Shown: positions 37,510 through 47,975, counted from the stretch's first letter. The stretch is DNA of 64,000 nt from Blastocatellia bacterium (GCA_021463145.1 JAJTWZ010000002.1:124001-188000), one strand, 5' to 3'. Made by a program: numbers and translations. Notes: generated from the letters alone by a model not told the origin.

Positions 37510-39123
37510 ATGGCGAAGTTCGTTATTCACGGTCCGGACGGCAAGGAGTCGGTGCACGAACTCGCCTCGAAAGAAACGCGCATCGGGCGCGTCGCTCCAA
37601 TGGTAGATCTCGTTCTGCGCGATGGCCGCGCCTCGCGCCTCCACGCGGTCGTAAGGAAACTGCAGAGCGGCTTCACCGTCGTTGATCTCAACAGCGCGAA
37701 CGGCACCTTCGTCAACGAGAAGCGGATCAAGGAACACCTGCTTCGCGAAGGCGATGTGCTTCGGATCGGCGAAACGACCATGCGATTCGAGGCATCGCGC
37801 AGCGCGCCCCAGGTTGAGCAGGTCGACGGTCCCATTCCGAAGGGCGGCACGGTCATGCTCGTCCAGTCCGATTCGTTCAAGGTCGGACGCCTCGAAAAGA
37901 ACGCGACACAGGAAGAAGTCGCGAAGCTACGCTCGAAGGCCGAGATCCTGTCCTACATGTTCGAGCTCAGCAAGACGCTTTCCTCGGTCTTCAACATGGA
38001 CGAGATCTTCAAGAAGGTCTCGGATCTGCTGTTCGAGCTCACACCGGCGCATCGCGTCGTCGTTTTCGAGCGGCACGGCGGCGGCGATCTGGTCGCGACG
38101 ATCGCGAACTTCAAGGACAAGAGCTCAGCCGTCGAGACGGGAGGCGTCACGGTCAGCCGCACCATTCTGCGTCAGGCGGTCGACGACCGCGTCTCCGTGC
38201 TGGTGACCGACGCGCTCAACGAGTTCAAGGGCGCCAAGAGCGTACTCTTCCAGAACATCACATCGGCCATCTGCGCGCCGATGATCGGGCAGTCTGGCGT
38301 GCTTGGCGCGATATACGTCGATTCGAGCAGCGCGAACCCGCTCGACATCTTCACGGAAGACCACCTCGAGCTGATGAACGCCGTCGCGGCACAGGTCTCG
38401 GTCGCCGTCGAAAGCGCAATCACCCACAAGCAGCTCTCGAGGGCGGCGCTCGCGAGGGCCGCGTATCAGCGCTTCCTGCCGGCTCACGTCGTTGAGCAGA
38501 TCGTCGAATCGCCGGACAGCCTCAAGCTCGGCGGCGTCACTCAGCAGGTCACGGTGCTCTTCGCCGACGTATGCGGTTTCACGACGATGTCGGCCAAATC
38601 GCACCCCGAGCAGATCGTCGAGATGCTCAACCGGCTCTTCAGCGTGTTGACCGAAATCATCTTCAAGAACGATGGAACGCTCGACAAGTACATCGGCGAC
38701 GCCGTCATGGCGCTGTTCGGCGCTCCGTACGTCGGCGACCACGACGCCGAAAACGCCGCCATTGCAGCCATCGAGATGCGCGAAGCCCTTGCGCGGATCA
38801 ACGAGGAGATCTCCGAGCTCGGGTTTCCGCCCGTAAACCTCTCGATCGGACTCAACACGGGCCGCGCGACGGTCGGATACATCGGATCGGAACGCCGCAC
38901 GGACTACACAGCCATCGGCGACACCGTGAATCTGGCCGCGCGGCTGCAATCGGCGGCCAAACCCGGCCACATCCTGATCAGCGAAGAGACGATGAAGGCG
39001 ATCGGCCCTCGCTTCATAACGGCCGAAATGGGCGCGCTCGAGCTGAAGGGCTACGACAGCGAAATCCTGGCGTTCGACATTCTCTCGGTAAGCGGCGAAA
39101 CGGACGAAACCTCGATCGGCTGA
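37510..39123 (+). CDS. FHA-GAF-class III adenylate cyclase
   Basis: FHA: 'TRIGRVAPMVDLVLRDGRASRLHAVVRK...VVDLNSANGTFVN'; cyclase: 'VTVLFADVCGFTTMSAKSHPEQIVEMLN...GTLDKYIGDAVMALFGAP...RRTDYTAIGDTVNLAARLQ'. Confidence 0.92.
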   Translation: MAKFVIHGPDGKESVHELASKETRIGRVAPMVDLVLRDGRASRLHAVVRKLQSGFTVVDLNSANGTFVNEKRIKEHLLREGDVLRIGETTMRFEASRSAPQVEQVDGPIPKGGTVMLVQSDSFKVGRLEKNATQEEVAKLRSKAEILSYMFELSKTLSSVFNMDEIFKKVSDLLFELTPAHRVVVFERHGGGDLVATIANFKDKSSAVETGGVTVSRTILRQAVDDRVSVLVTDALNEFKGAKSVLFQNITSAICAPMIGQSGVLGAIYVDSSSANPLDIFTEDHLELMNAVAAQVSVAVESAITHKQLSRAALARAAYQRFLPAHVVEQIVESPDSLKLGGVTQQVTVLFADVCGFTTMSAKSHPEQIVEMLNRLFSVLTEIIFKNDGTLDKYIGDAVMALFGAPYVGDHDAENAAIAAIEMREALARINEEISELGFPPVNLSIGLNTGRATVGYIGSERRTDYTAIGDTVNLAARLQSAAKPGHILISEETMKAIGPRFITAEMGALELKGYDSEILAFDILSVSGETDETSIG

Positions 39124-39131
39124 CGTCCGGG

Positions 39132-40172
39132 CTACGCCTTCGCCCGCGCCGACAACGCCTCCACGCGGTCGCGGCTGCCCATGACGATGATCACGACCCC
39201 GGGGGCAAGGCGGTCGTTCGTATCCGGCTCGAAGTGAAAGTCCGCGTCATCCCGCGCGCGAAGCGCGAGCACCGGAAGCCCCGGGTCGACGTCGATTCGA
39301 GCTTCGCCGAGGGTCAGTCCCGACAACACAGAGCCCTCCTCCACCGTCACCTCCGCGAAGCGAATGTTCTTCGTCGTATCTCGCAACATCGAGTCGAGAA
39401 ATGTAGTCACCGACGGCCGGATCAACTCCGACACCAGGCGCAGTCCTCCGATTCGGTTCGGCGACACCGCGGAGTTGGCCCCCGCGCGGATCATCTTTGG
39501 CCGGGCTCCGATCTCCTGATTCTGGGCGACGATGCGGAAATCGGGATTGATCTGGCGGGCGGTCACCGTGAGATACAGGTTGGCCTTGTCGTCGTTAAGG
39601 CAAGCGCCAAGGCCCGCTGCCGTGCCGATTCCCGCTTCCAAAAGCGTCGCATCCTCCGTCGCGTCACCCTCGACGATGAACGGACAGCCCATCTGCCGGA
39701 GTCTCTCGATTCGTTCGGGGTTCTGGTCGACCACGACGAACGGCGTGCCGGTGTCCATCAATTCGCGAACGACGTACAGCCCGGTCTTGCCGGCGCCGCA
39801 GACGATGAAATGCCCGGAAAGTGCTTGAATCTTCTTCTGCATGCGACGCTTCTCCAGGAGGTGCTTCAACTCGCCCTCCACGATGAATGCCGTCGCGGCC
39901 GACGCGGCATACACGAGGAAGCCGGCTCCGAATACCAGGACGAACATCGTGTAGACCCGGGCCGCCGGATAGCGTTCCATGGCTTCGAGGGTCTCGCCGA
40001 ATCCGGTCGTCGTCAGCGTGATCGTGCTCATGTAAAAGCACTCGAACAACGTCCATCTGACCTTCGGATCCGGGTGAAAGTATCCGAGGACGTAGTAGCC
40101 AAGCCCGCTCGTGAGATACGTCGTGACGAGCAGCAGGATGGCCTTGAAGAGCTGAGTCTGACGAAACGACAT
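39132..40172 (-). CDS. Potassium-channel-like protein with TrkA-N/TrkA-C (RCK) domains
   Basis: Pore 'FYMSTITLTTTGFGETLE', RCK 'GHFIVCGAGKTGLYVVRELMDTGTPFVVVDQNPERIERLRQMGCPFIVEGDATEDATLLEAGI'. Confidence 0.85.
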   Translation of the reverse strand: MSFRQTQLFKAILLLVTTYLTSGLGYYVLGYFHPDPKVRWTLFECFYMSTITLTTTGFGETLEAMERYPAARVYTMFVLVFGAGFLVYAASAATAFIVEGELKHLLEKRRMQKKIQALSGHFIVCGAGKTGLYVVRELMDTGTPFVVVDQNPERIERLRQMGCPFIVEGDATEDATLLEAGIGTAAGLGACLNDDKANLYLTVTARQINPDFRIVAQNQEIGARPKMIRAGANSAVSPNRIGGLRLVSELIRPSVTTFLDSMLRDTTKNIRFAEVTVEEGSVLSGLTLGEARIDVDPGLPVLALRARDDADFHFEPDTNDRLAPGVVIIVMGSRDRVEALSARAKA

Positions 40173-40355
40173 GACAGGCAGGCTGCGCGATTGCGGCAGG
40201 CGGCACAGTATAAGCCACCGCTGCGGCGGCGGGCCACATTATGAAACGGACGGCATTGCCGGCCAGGGGCCCGAACTGCTCCCGGGGCTCGTTGCCGGTT
40301 CGCATGGTTCTGGCCTCGTCTGCGATAATCGCGGGCGGAAAAGGCGGACACCACG

Positions 40356-42389
40356 ATGTGCGGAATTTGCGGCATCTTCGAGTACGGACGCTCGAACGGC
40401 ACGGTAAGCTGGGATCTCGTGACCTCGATGCGCGACGTCATGGTGCACCGCGGCCCGGATGACGCCGGCACGTGGGTGAGCGACGACCGCCGGGTTGGCC
40501 TGGGCCACCGCCGGCTCTCCATCCTCGACCTCTCGGCGGCCGGCCACAATCCGATGACCAACGAGACAGGCGACATCCTGATCGTCTTCAACGGTGAGGT
40601 CTACAACCACGAGAAGCTTCGGCCGGGCCTCATTGAGCGGGGTCACACCTACCGCTCACGCACTGACACGGAGTCGCTGTTGCACCTCTACGAAGAGGAA
40701 GGCCCCGACTTCGTCCGTCACCTCGAGGGCGATTACGCGTTCGCAATCTGGGACGAACCAAAGCGGCGGCTGATGCTCGGCCGCGACCGCCTTGGCGTCA
40801 AGCCGCTCTACTACACGATCGCCGGCGGCCGTCTGCTCTTCGCGTCAGAGATAAAGGCACTCCTCGAGCATCCCGAGGTCGATCGCGACGTGGACGAGAC
40901 GTCGCTGTACCACTACCTCACTTTCCTCACGACGCCCGCGCCACGCACGCTTTTCAAGGGCATTTCGAAACTGCCGCCGGGGCACATCCTCCTCTGTGAC
41001 GCGAACGGACACATTGATGTCCGGCGCTACTGGGACGCTGTAGTCGAGAATCCCGAGACGCCGATGACGGTCGACGATACGGTTGACCGTGTCCGCGAAC
41101 TGCTGTCGGAAGCCATCGAAAAGCGGATGATGTCGGACGTGCCGTTCGGCGTATTCCTGTCGGGTGGCGTCGACTCGTCTGCCAACGTCTCGATGATGTC
41201 GAAACTCACCGGCATCCCGGTTCGGACGTTCACCGTCGGCTTCGAAGATCAACCCCAGTACAACGAGCTCGATTACGCGCGCAGGATCGCGAAGCAGTTC
41301 GGCGCCGACCACCACGAAGTCATCATCGGACACGACGACGCCATATCGTTCCTGCCCGACATGATCTTCCACCAGGACGAGCCGATAGCCGATCCGGTCT
41401 GCGTTTCGCTTTACTACGTCTCGAAGCTCGCACGTGAATCGGGCACGATCGTAGTCCAGGCGGGCGAAGGATCGGACGAAATCTTCTCTGGCTACACGAC
41501 GTACGCGGCCTATTTGAAGATGTACGAACGTGTATGGCGGCACGCGGAGCGACTGCCGGCGGGGCTGCGCCGCCGCATTGCGTCGCTCGCGGATTCCGGC
41601 TTTGGCCGCGCGATGATCGCGCGCCTTCCGAAGGGCAAGAAACTCGTGCCTGAGCTTGCCCGCAGGCTCGGTTCGGGCGAAGCGCTGTTCTGGCACGCGG
41701 CCGAGGTCTGGGACGAGACGACGAAGCGAAGCCTCATCACGAAGTCGTACCGGGAGCGCCTGGGCTCGATTTCGAGCTACGAGGTGGTCGAAGAGCACTA
41801 CGACCGTATCGCCGCCGGAAAACCGTCCGCCGATTTCCTCGAACGAATGATCTACGTGGAGCTGAAGCTGCGTCTCGCCGAGTTACTGCTCATGCGCGTC
41901 GACAAAATCACGATGGCGACATCGGTCGAAACTCGCGTCCCGTTTCTGGACCACAAGCTCGTCGAGTTCGCGATGACGATTCCGCGGTCGATGAAGGTTC
42001 GCGATGGCCAGAACAAATGGATCCTGAAGAAGGCGCTCGAGGGCCTGGTGCCGAACGACATCCTTTACCGTCCGAAGCAGGGATTCGGCCTCCCGATCAA
42101 CGAGTGGTTCCTCGAGGGTATGGCGCCGTTCGTCGAACACGCGCTGTTCTCGTCGCCGTTCCGGCGGCGCGGGTTCCTCGACTACGACCTGGTCCGCTCG
42201 ATGTGGGAGATGCACCTCGCCGGAAAGGTGAACTACAGCTTCAACATCTGGAGCCTGTTGAACCTGAGTCTCTGGTACGAGCACTGGATCGAGCGCCGGC
42301 CATTCGGCGTGATCGACGAGCCGGGCAGCGAGAAGTCGGGCGTAATCAACCTGCGGCGAACTCAAACCGACGAGAAGACCGGCGAGTAG
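40356..42389 (+). CDS. asnB: Asparagine synthase (glutamine-hydrolysing)
   Basis: 'MCGICGIFEYG', 'MVHRGPDDAGTW', 'FNGEVYNHEKLR', 'PFGVFLSGGVDSSANVSMM', 'VETRVPFLDHKLVEFAMTIP'. Confidence 0.92.
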   Translation: MCGICGIFEYGRSNGTVSWDLVTSMRDVMVHRGPDDAGTWVSDDRRVGLGHRRLSILDLSAAGHNPMTNETGDILIVFNGEVYNHEKLRPGLIERGHTYRSRTDTESLLHLYEEEGPDFVRHLEGDYAFAIWDEPKRRLMLGRDRLGVKPLYYTIAGGRLLFASEIKALLEHPEVDRDVDETSLYHYLTFLTTPAPRTLFKGISKLPPGHILLCDANGHIDVRRYWDAVVENPETPMTVDDTVDRVRELLSEAIEKRMMSDVPFGVFLSGGVDSSANVSMMSKLTGIPVRTFTVGFEDQPQYNELDYARRIAKQFGADHHEVIIGHDDAISFLPDMIFHQDEPIADPVCVSLYYVSKLARESGTIVVQAGEGSDEIFSGYTTYAAYLKMYERVWRHAERLPAGLRRRIASLADSGFGRAMIARLPKGKKLVPELARRLGSGEALFWHAAEVWDETTKRSLITKSYRERLGSISSYEVVEEHYDRIAAGKPSADFLERMIYVELKLRLAELLLMRVDKITMATSVETRVPFLDHKLVEFAMTIPRSMKVRDGQNKWILKKALEGLVPNDILYRPKQGFGLPINEWFLEGMAPFVEHALFSSPFRRRGFLDYDLVRSMWEMHLAGKVNYSFNIWSLLNLSLWYEHWIERRPFGVIDEPGSEKSGVINLRRTQTDEKTGE

Positions 42390-42407
42390 CGACTGGGAGC
42401 GCGGCTC

Positions 42408-43112
42408 TTACCCGTCGACCGCCGGCAGCTTCTTGCCGTGGCCGTTTCCCTTCGAAAGGCCGGCCATCGCGGCCCGGTACTCGAATGCCTCGACCATCCG
42501 GTGCAGCCGCTCGTCCAGCAGGTCCAGCCGGTGGAGCGTGTCCGTCATCTCCAGCATCTCCTGCTTCGCCGCGTTCTCGATCGCGAGGTTCGCGGCCACG
42601 AGGAACGAGACCATCTCGGGTTCGGCATCCAGATCGGGCGGGTCGAACTCGGATGCATCGCTGGCAAGAGTACGCGCCGCCGCGGCGAGCCGGCCGAACT
42701 GCTCGCGGACGCGTTCGGCAAGCCGCGGCAGGTCAGGACTTGCGGACTCGGCGTCGCTGAAACGCTCGACTCGCGCAAGCAGGAACGGTTCGGTCTGCTC
42801 GTACCCGCGGATTACGTAACGCCCCGTCCCGACCGACAACAGGTTCATCCTTCCTTCGCCGACCGGAACGACTGCGCTTATCTGCGCTTCGCAGCCCACA
42901 CTGCCGATCGCGGGCAAGGTGTCGACGCCGACTTCGGCGTTGTCGACGAACGAGAGCCCGAAGAGGCGCGAGCCCTCGAGCGCAGCCTTCATCAACGCCT
43001 TGTACCGTTCCTCGAAAATGTGAAGCGGCAGCAACTCGCCGGGCACGAGCACTACAGCGAGGGGAAAAATCGGAAGCAGTCCGTCTGCGACATCTGCATC
43101 GCTTGTCATCAT
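42408..43112 (-). CDS. LON N-terminal (substrate-binding) domain protein
   Basis: 'LPIFPLAVVLVPGELLPLHIFEERYKALMKAALEGSRLFGLSFV' ... 'IGSVGCEAQI'; no protease domain. Confidence 0.85.
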   Translation of the reverse strand: MMTSDADVADGLLPIFPLAVVLVPGELLPLHIFEERYKALMKAALEGSRLFGLSFVDNAEVGVDTLPAIGSVGCEAQISAVVPVGEGRMNLLSVGTGRYVIRGYEQTEPFLLARVERFSDAESASPDLPRLAERVREQFGRLAAAARTLASDASEFDPPDLDAEPEMVSFLVAANLAIENAAKQEMLEMTDTLHRLDLLDERLHRMVEAFEYRAAMAGLSKGNGHGKKLPAVDG

Positions 43113-43200
43113 TCGGCGGGATGATAGCAGGCGCAGCGATGCGGCCGGTAGCGAGCGGCGATTGGTCGGGCGCGGACGGCCTCCGCTATACTCGCCTGTT

Positions 43201-45849
43201 ATGACTGGACACGAAATTCGCACCTTGTTCCTCGAATTCTTCGAGAGGCGCGGTCATCGCGTCGTGAAGAGCTCGCCCCTGCTGCCCGCCAACGACCCGA
43301 CCCTGCTCTTCACGAACGCCGGGATGAACCAGTTCAAGGACGTATTCACGGGGCAGGAGACGCGCGATTACAACCGCGCGGTCACCTCGCAGAAGTGCGT
43401 GCGGGCCGGCGGCAAGCACAACGACCTCGACGAGGTCGGCAAGACCGCGCGCCACCACACCTTTTTCGAGATGCTCGGTAATTTTTCGTTCGGCAACTAC
43501 TTCAAAGAAGACGCCATCCGGTTCGCGTGGGATCTGCTCGTCGGCGAGTTGAAGCTGGATCCCGAACGGCTCTGGTTTTCGGTCTTCGAAGGCAACGAAC
43601 GAGTGCCGGCCGACGAGGAAGCGGCGGAGCTGTGGCAGAAGGCCGGCGCGCCAGCGAGCCGCATTCTCCGGTTCGGCGCCAAGGACAACTTCTGGCAGAT
43701 GGGCGACACGGGCCCGTGCGGTCCGTGCTCCGAAATCCACTACTTCATGGGCGACGACCCGGCTCAGAACGTCGCCGAATTCGTCAACGGGCCCGGCGAC
43801 ACGATCATGGAGATCTGGAATCTCGTCTTCATGCAGTACGAGCGGTTCGCCGACGGGTCGTTGACTCCGCTGCCGGCGCCTTCGGTCGATACCGGCATGG
43901 GCCTCGAGCGTATCGCGTGCGTCGTGCAGGACGTCACCTCCAACTACGAAACCGATCTCGTAAAGCCGATCATCGAGTTCACGGCCGGCCTGTGCGGCAA
44001 GACCTACGTTTACGACTCGGACCACGGCGTGTCGATGCGGGTCATCGCCGATCACGCGCGCTCGACTTCGTTCCTGATCGCCGACGGCATCTTTCCCGGC
44101 AACGAGGGGCGCTCGTACGTATTGCGAAAGATCATGCGCCGCGCGCTATGGCACGGAAGGCTGCTCGGTATGGAGACGCCGTTCTTCTCCAAGGTCTGCA
44201 ACTTCGTTGTCGACTGGATGGCAACCGCCTACCCGGAGCTCGGCGATGCGCGGCAGACGATCTCTCGCGTCGTCACGACCGAGGAGAAGCTCTTCGCATC
44301 GACGCTGTCGAACGGATTGAAGCGGCTCGACGATCTGCTCGAAGAGACTGGAGGCGATCTACCGGCGGGCAAGGACCTCGCACGGTTGTACGACACGTTT
44401 GGCCTGCGCCCGGACCTCATCGCCTACGTCCTCGAGTCGAAAGGTCTCGTGTACGACGACGATGCGTTCAAGGCAGGACTCGAGCAGCTGCAGTCCCACG
44501 CCGAGGGCGATGCATTCAAGGCGGCGGGAAAGGAGGTTCGCGAGGTTCTGAAGTCGCTCGCCGGCGAAGGCGTTTCGTCCGAGTTTCGAGGTTACGAGGA
44601 AGTCGAGAGCAGCGGCGTCCGCATTGTCGCGCTGATCGAGGGCGACGCGCGCGTCGCCTCGCTCGGCGCGGGCGGCAGTGGTGAGGTCGTCCTCGACCGC
44701 ACTCCATTCTATGCCGAGGCCGGTGGACAGGTGGGCGACACCGGATGGCTCGAGGGCGACGGTTCGCGCGCGACGGTCGCCGGCACCCGATCGGGGGCGC
44801 CAGGGTTGATCGTCCATTCGGTCACCGTCGATCGCGGAGTGCTGAAGGTCGGCGACACTCTCGACGCTCGCGTCGATGCCGAAAAGCGGCGGCGAACGCG
44901 TGCGAATCACACGGCGACGCACCTTCTGCACGCCGCACTCAAGGAAGTGCTCGGCCTCCACGTCAAGCAGGCGGGCTCGCTCGTGGCGCCTGACCGGCTC
45001 AGATTCGATTTCACCCACTTCGCGCCACTCACGGCCGACGAGATCTTCGAGATCGAGCGGCTCGTCAACGAGCAGATACTGCGCAACCAGCCGCTCGACA
45101 CCCAGGTCCAGGACCTCGAGACCGCGATGGCGTCAGGTGCGGTTGCCCTGTTCGGCGAGAAATACGGCGACCGCGTGCGAGTCGTTTCGGTGCCGGGCTT
45201 CTCGACGGAGCTGTGTGGTGGCACGCACGTGCGAGCAACGGGCGACATCGGACTGTTCAAGATCGTCAGCGACGCATCTATCGCGTCGGGAGTGCGGCGT
45301 CTCGAAGCCCTGACGGCCGATGGCGCCTTCGAACGGTACCAGCAGGACGAAGCGCTGCTCGGGGCGCTCGCCCAGCGCTTCCGGACGACGCCTGCGGAAT
45401 TGCTTGCGCAGATCGACCAATTGAACGATCGGCTGCGCCGCGCGGAGCGCGAGGCCGAGTCGCTGCGGATGAAGCTGGCATCGGCGTCGGCGGCGTCTTC
45501 ACTCGATGCCGCGCGCGAGATCGGCGGCGTGAAGGTTCTCGCTCAACGGGTTGGCGACCTCGACGCGAACGGGATGCGGCAACTCGCCGACCAGCTGGCC
45601 CAGAAACTGCGTTCGGGCGTAGTCGTGCTCGGGCTTGCCGACGATGGCAAGGCATCGCTCGTAGTCCGCGTCACGGACGACCTGACGGGCAGGCTGCAGG
45701 CCGGAAAGCTCGTTAGCGAGATCGCTGCCGTGGTTGGCGGCAAGGGCGGCGGAAAGCCCGACATGGCGATGGCGGGCGGAAAGGAGGCGGAGAAACTCGA
45801 CGCGGCTCTCGAGCAGAGCTTCGTGGCCGTTGCGGCAATGCTGGGTTGA
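43201..45849 (+). CDS. alaS: Alanyl-tRNA synthetase
   Basis: 'RTLFLEFFERRGHRVVKSSPLLPANDPTLLFTNAGMNQFKDVFTG', 'NHTATHLLHAALKEVLG', 'STELCGGTHVRATGDIG'. Confidence 0.97.
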   Translation: MTGHEIRTLFLEFFERRGHRVVKSSPLLPANDPTLLFTNAGMNQFKDVFTGQETRDYNRAVTSQKCVRAGGKHNDLDEVGKTARHHTFFEMLGNFSFGNYFKEDAIRFAWDLLVGELKLDPERLWFSVFEGNERVPADEEAAELWQKAGAPASRILRFGAKDNFWQMGDTGPCGPCSEIHYFMGDDPAQNVAEFVNGPGDTIMEIWNLVFMQYERFADGSLTPLPAPSVDTGMGLERIACVVQDVTSNYETDLVKPIIEFTAGLCGKTYVYDSDHGVSMRVIADHARSTSFLIADGIFPGNEGRSYVLRKIMRRALWHGRLLGMETPFFSKVCNFVVDWMATAYPELGDARQTISRVVTTEEKLFASTLSNGLKRLDDLLEETGGDLPAGKDLARLYDTFGLRPDLIAYVLESKGLVYDDDAFKAGLEQLQSHAEGDAFKAAGKEVREVLKSLAGEGVSSEFRGYEEVESSGVRIVALIEGDARVASLGAGGSGEVVLDRTPFYAEAGGQVGDTGWLEGDGSRATVAGTRSGAPGLIVHSVTVDRGVLKVGDTLDARVDAEKRRRTRANHTATHLLHAALKEVLGLHVKQAGSLVAPDRLRFDFTHFAPLTADEIFEIERLVNEQILRNQPLDTQVQDLETAMASGAVALFGEKYGDRVRVVSVPGFSTELCGGTHVRATGDIGLFKIVSDASIASGVRRLEALTADGAFERYQQDEALLGALAQRFRTTPAELLAQIDQLNDRLRRAEREAESLRMKLASASAASSLDAAREIGGVKVLAQRVGDLDANGMRQLADQLAQKLRSGVVVLGLADDGKASLVVRVTDDLTGRLQAGKLVSEIAAVVGGKGGGKPDMAMAGGKEAEKLDAALEQSFVAVAAMLG

Positions 45850-45931
45850 GGCGGCGTCCGATGCGAGGGCAGAGCCGGCAGCGATCGCGACCGGCTCCGA
45901 TCTCGTATCGCAAGATGCGCTTCCGTCCGGC

Positions 45932-47347
45932 TCAGAACCCCCGGCTGAAGACGAGCCGGACCTTGTCGTCTTCGTTCGAATGCGCGTAGTCGGCCCGGAT
46001 ACCGAACCCCTTCGAGATCCGCACGGCGACGCCGACTCCACCATCCACCTCGAAGAAGTCCGAATCGAAATCCTCCCCGAAATTCAGCGGAGAGCCCGCT
46101 GGCACCTCGAACCCGTGCCCCCACACTTGACCCGCATCTCCGAAAGCGATCACGTCGAGCCCCTTGTCCTCGTCGTCACCGAAGCGCATGACCGTCTGCC
46201 GCAGCTCCAGCTGGAACAGCAGCGAGTTCGAGCCCGTGAAGCGGAACGTGTCGAAGCCCCGCAGGCTCGAATTCCCGCCGAGGCGCGGCAAGCTGTAGAA
46301 CGGAATGAAGCTCCCGCCCTTCGGGTCGTTCAGATCCGTAAAGAACCGGCCCGCCAGCGACGTGCGGTCGCTAAACAGCGGCAGGTAGCCCCGAAGGTCG
46401 AAGGTCGTCTGCACCCAGCCGACGTCGTGGAGCCCCGTGCCGTCGTCGTCTCCGGTGCCGTCGTGCGAGGCGACGCGCGCGTACACGTAGCCGCCCTTCG
46501 TCAGCCCGTCGTCGTTGTTGCGAGCGTCGTACTCGAGATAGGCGCCGTAGCTGATGTACCGCGTGCCTTCCTGCAGTCCCGGAACGATCGGCCGTGAGCC
46601 GTTCGGGTCCGGGAACAGAATGTCGGGATTCCCGGCATAGTAGGGTTGGTACACGGCGAAGATGCTCGGATCCCCGTCGTCATCGCCTTCATAGAGGCTA
46701 TGCGATCGGTGCTCGACGTAGACGCCGATGTCGAGATCCTTTGTGAAGTCGTAGTGAAGAGTCCCGGCAAACGACCGTTGCTCGAGGTCGTAGTTCGTCT
46801 CTCCGCCAAAGAGCAGCCCGTTGACCGGATTCACGCCTGTCTCGACCATGGATTCCGGACCGACGCCGAAGAAGTTGTCCTTCGGCCGGCGCAGGTAGCG
46901 GAAGCGGGCGTCCGCTCCCCAGCCTTCGCCGCCTGGGCTCACGACCGCGCCGACCTCGTAGAGCTGGTACTTCCGGACGGAGAACGCCATCGCGCCGTAG
47001 AGTTCGAAGTTGTCGATCGACTTGCCCGACGTGATCTGCAGGCCGCCCGAAAGCCCCGCACCTTCGGGAATACCGCCGAATATCGCGTTGAAGTGGCCCG
47101 AGCCGTCCTTGCTGTCGAGCCCGATGAGCGTGAAGCTTTCGCGATTCGGCGCGTTGCGCTCGAAGCTTCGCACACGATCCTGGAAGCCGGCCGCCGCTCC
47201 GCCTCCTCCACCCTGCGGTGCCGCCATGATGTCGATCGGGAACATGACGTTCGAGGCACGGCCGCCATCCTGGGCGAGCGCGGGCGCGGCCGCGACGAGG
47301 CAAAGTGCAGCCGCGGCGGCAGAAGGAAGGATCGTGGAAAGTCTCAT
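45932..47347 (-). CDS. Outer-membrane beta-barrel (BamA/surface-antigen-like) protein without obvious POTRA repeats
   Basis: Signal peptide MRLSTILPSAAAAALCLVAAAPALAQ; 'LGGNSSLRGFDTFRFTGSNSLLFQLELR' and C-terminal '...GFGIRADYAHSNEDDKVRLVFSRGF'. Confidence 0.8.
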   Translation of the reverse strand: MRLSTILPSAAAAALCLVAAAPALAQDGGRASNVMFPIDIMAAPQGGGGGAAAGFQDRVRSFERNAPNRESFTLIGLDSKDGSGHFNAIFGGIPEGAGLSGGLQITSGKSIDNFELYGAMAFSVRKYQLYEVGAVVSPGGEGWGADARFRYLRRPKDNFFGVGPESMVETGVNPVNGLLFGGETNYDLEQRSFAGTLHYDFTKDLDIGVYVEHRSHSLYEGDDDGDPSIFAVYQPYYAGNPDILFPDPNGSRPIVPGLQEGTRYISYGAYLEYDARNNDDGLTKGGYVYARVASHDGTGDDDGTGLHDVGWVQTTFDLRGYLPLFSDRTSLAGRFFTDLNDPKGGSFIPFYSLPRLGGNSSLRGFDTFRFTGSNSLLFQLELRQTVMRFGDDEDKGLDVIAFGDAGQVWGHGFEVPAGSPLNFGEDFDSDFFEVDGGVGVAVRISKGFGIRADYAHSNEDDKVRLVFSRGF

Positions 47348-47366
47348 GTATTCGGGCTCCTTGAAA

Positions 47367-47975
47367 TCACCTGGAGAGCTGTTTGAGCGCCTGTCGCAGC
47401 ACGTGTTCGATCGTTCGGTCGGTTTCGGTCTCGAGTACCCGTCCGACGACCTTGTCGGCCGTCGCTTTCGGGTAGCCGAGCGAGACGAGCGCCGCAACGA
47501 CGTCATCGCGGGTGGCATCCACGTCGACGGCCGCAACGGCGGTCGTTTCCTCGTCGGTCCCGGGTTGGGCGAGCTGGCCAATCTTGTCGCGCAACTCGAT
47601 CACGACTCGCTCCGCGGTCTTGCGGCCAACGCCGGGAATCGAGATCAACCGGGCCAGATCGTTGGCCCGTATTGCCGCTATCAGGTCGTCAGGACTCGTG
47701 CCTGAAAGGAACGTGATGCCGAGTTTCGGCCCGATGCCGGATACGGAAGTCAGCCGGAGGAAAAGCTCCTTCTCGCGCGCCGTCCGGAATCCGAAGAGCT
47801 GAATGGCGTCCTCGCGCACGTGCGTGTGCACACGAAGCGACGCTTGAGCCCCGACATCGCCAAGTTCGTAGAAGGTGGAAACGGGGATCGTCACCTCATA
47901 CCCGACGCCGTGAACATCGATGACGACGGAGTTGGGCTGCTTGCCGAGGATCGTCCCGCTGAGGTGCGCAATCAC
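47367..47975 (-). CDS. ruvA: Holliday junction DNA helicase subunit RuvA
   Basis: 'MIAHLSGTILGKQPNSVVIDVHGVGYEV', 'LTSVSGIGPKLGITFLSG', 'SIPGVGRKTAERVVIELRDKI'. Confidence 0.95.
   Translation of the reverse strand: MIAHLSGTILGKQPNSVVIDVHGVGYEVTIPVSTFYELGDVGAQASLRVHTHVREDAIQLFGFRTAREKELFLRLTSVSGIGPKLGITFLSGTSPDDLIAAIRANDLARLISIPGVGRKTAERVVIELRDKIGQLAQPGTDEETTAVAAVDVDATRDDVVAALVSLGYPKATADKVVGRVLETETDRTIEHVLRQALKQLSR

Noticed and set aside
38571-40244. 557-aa plus-strand ORF
   Set aside because: Overlaps the cyclase in another frame and lies antisense to the K+ channel gene; Arg/His-rich with no recognisable domain.
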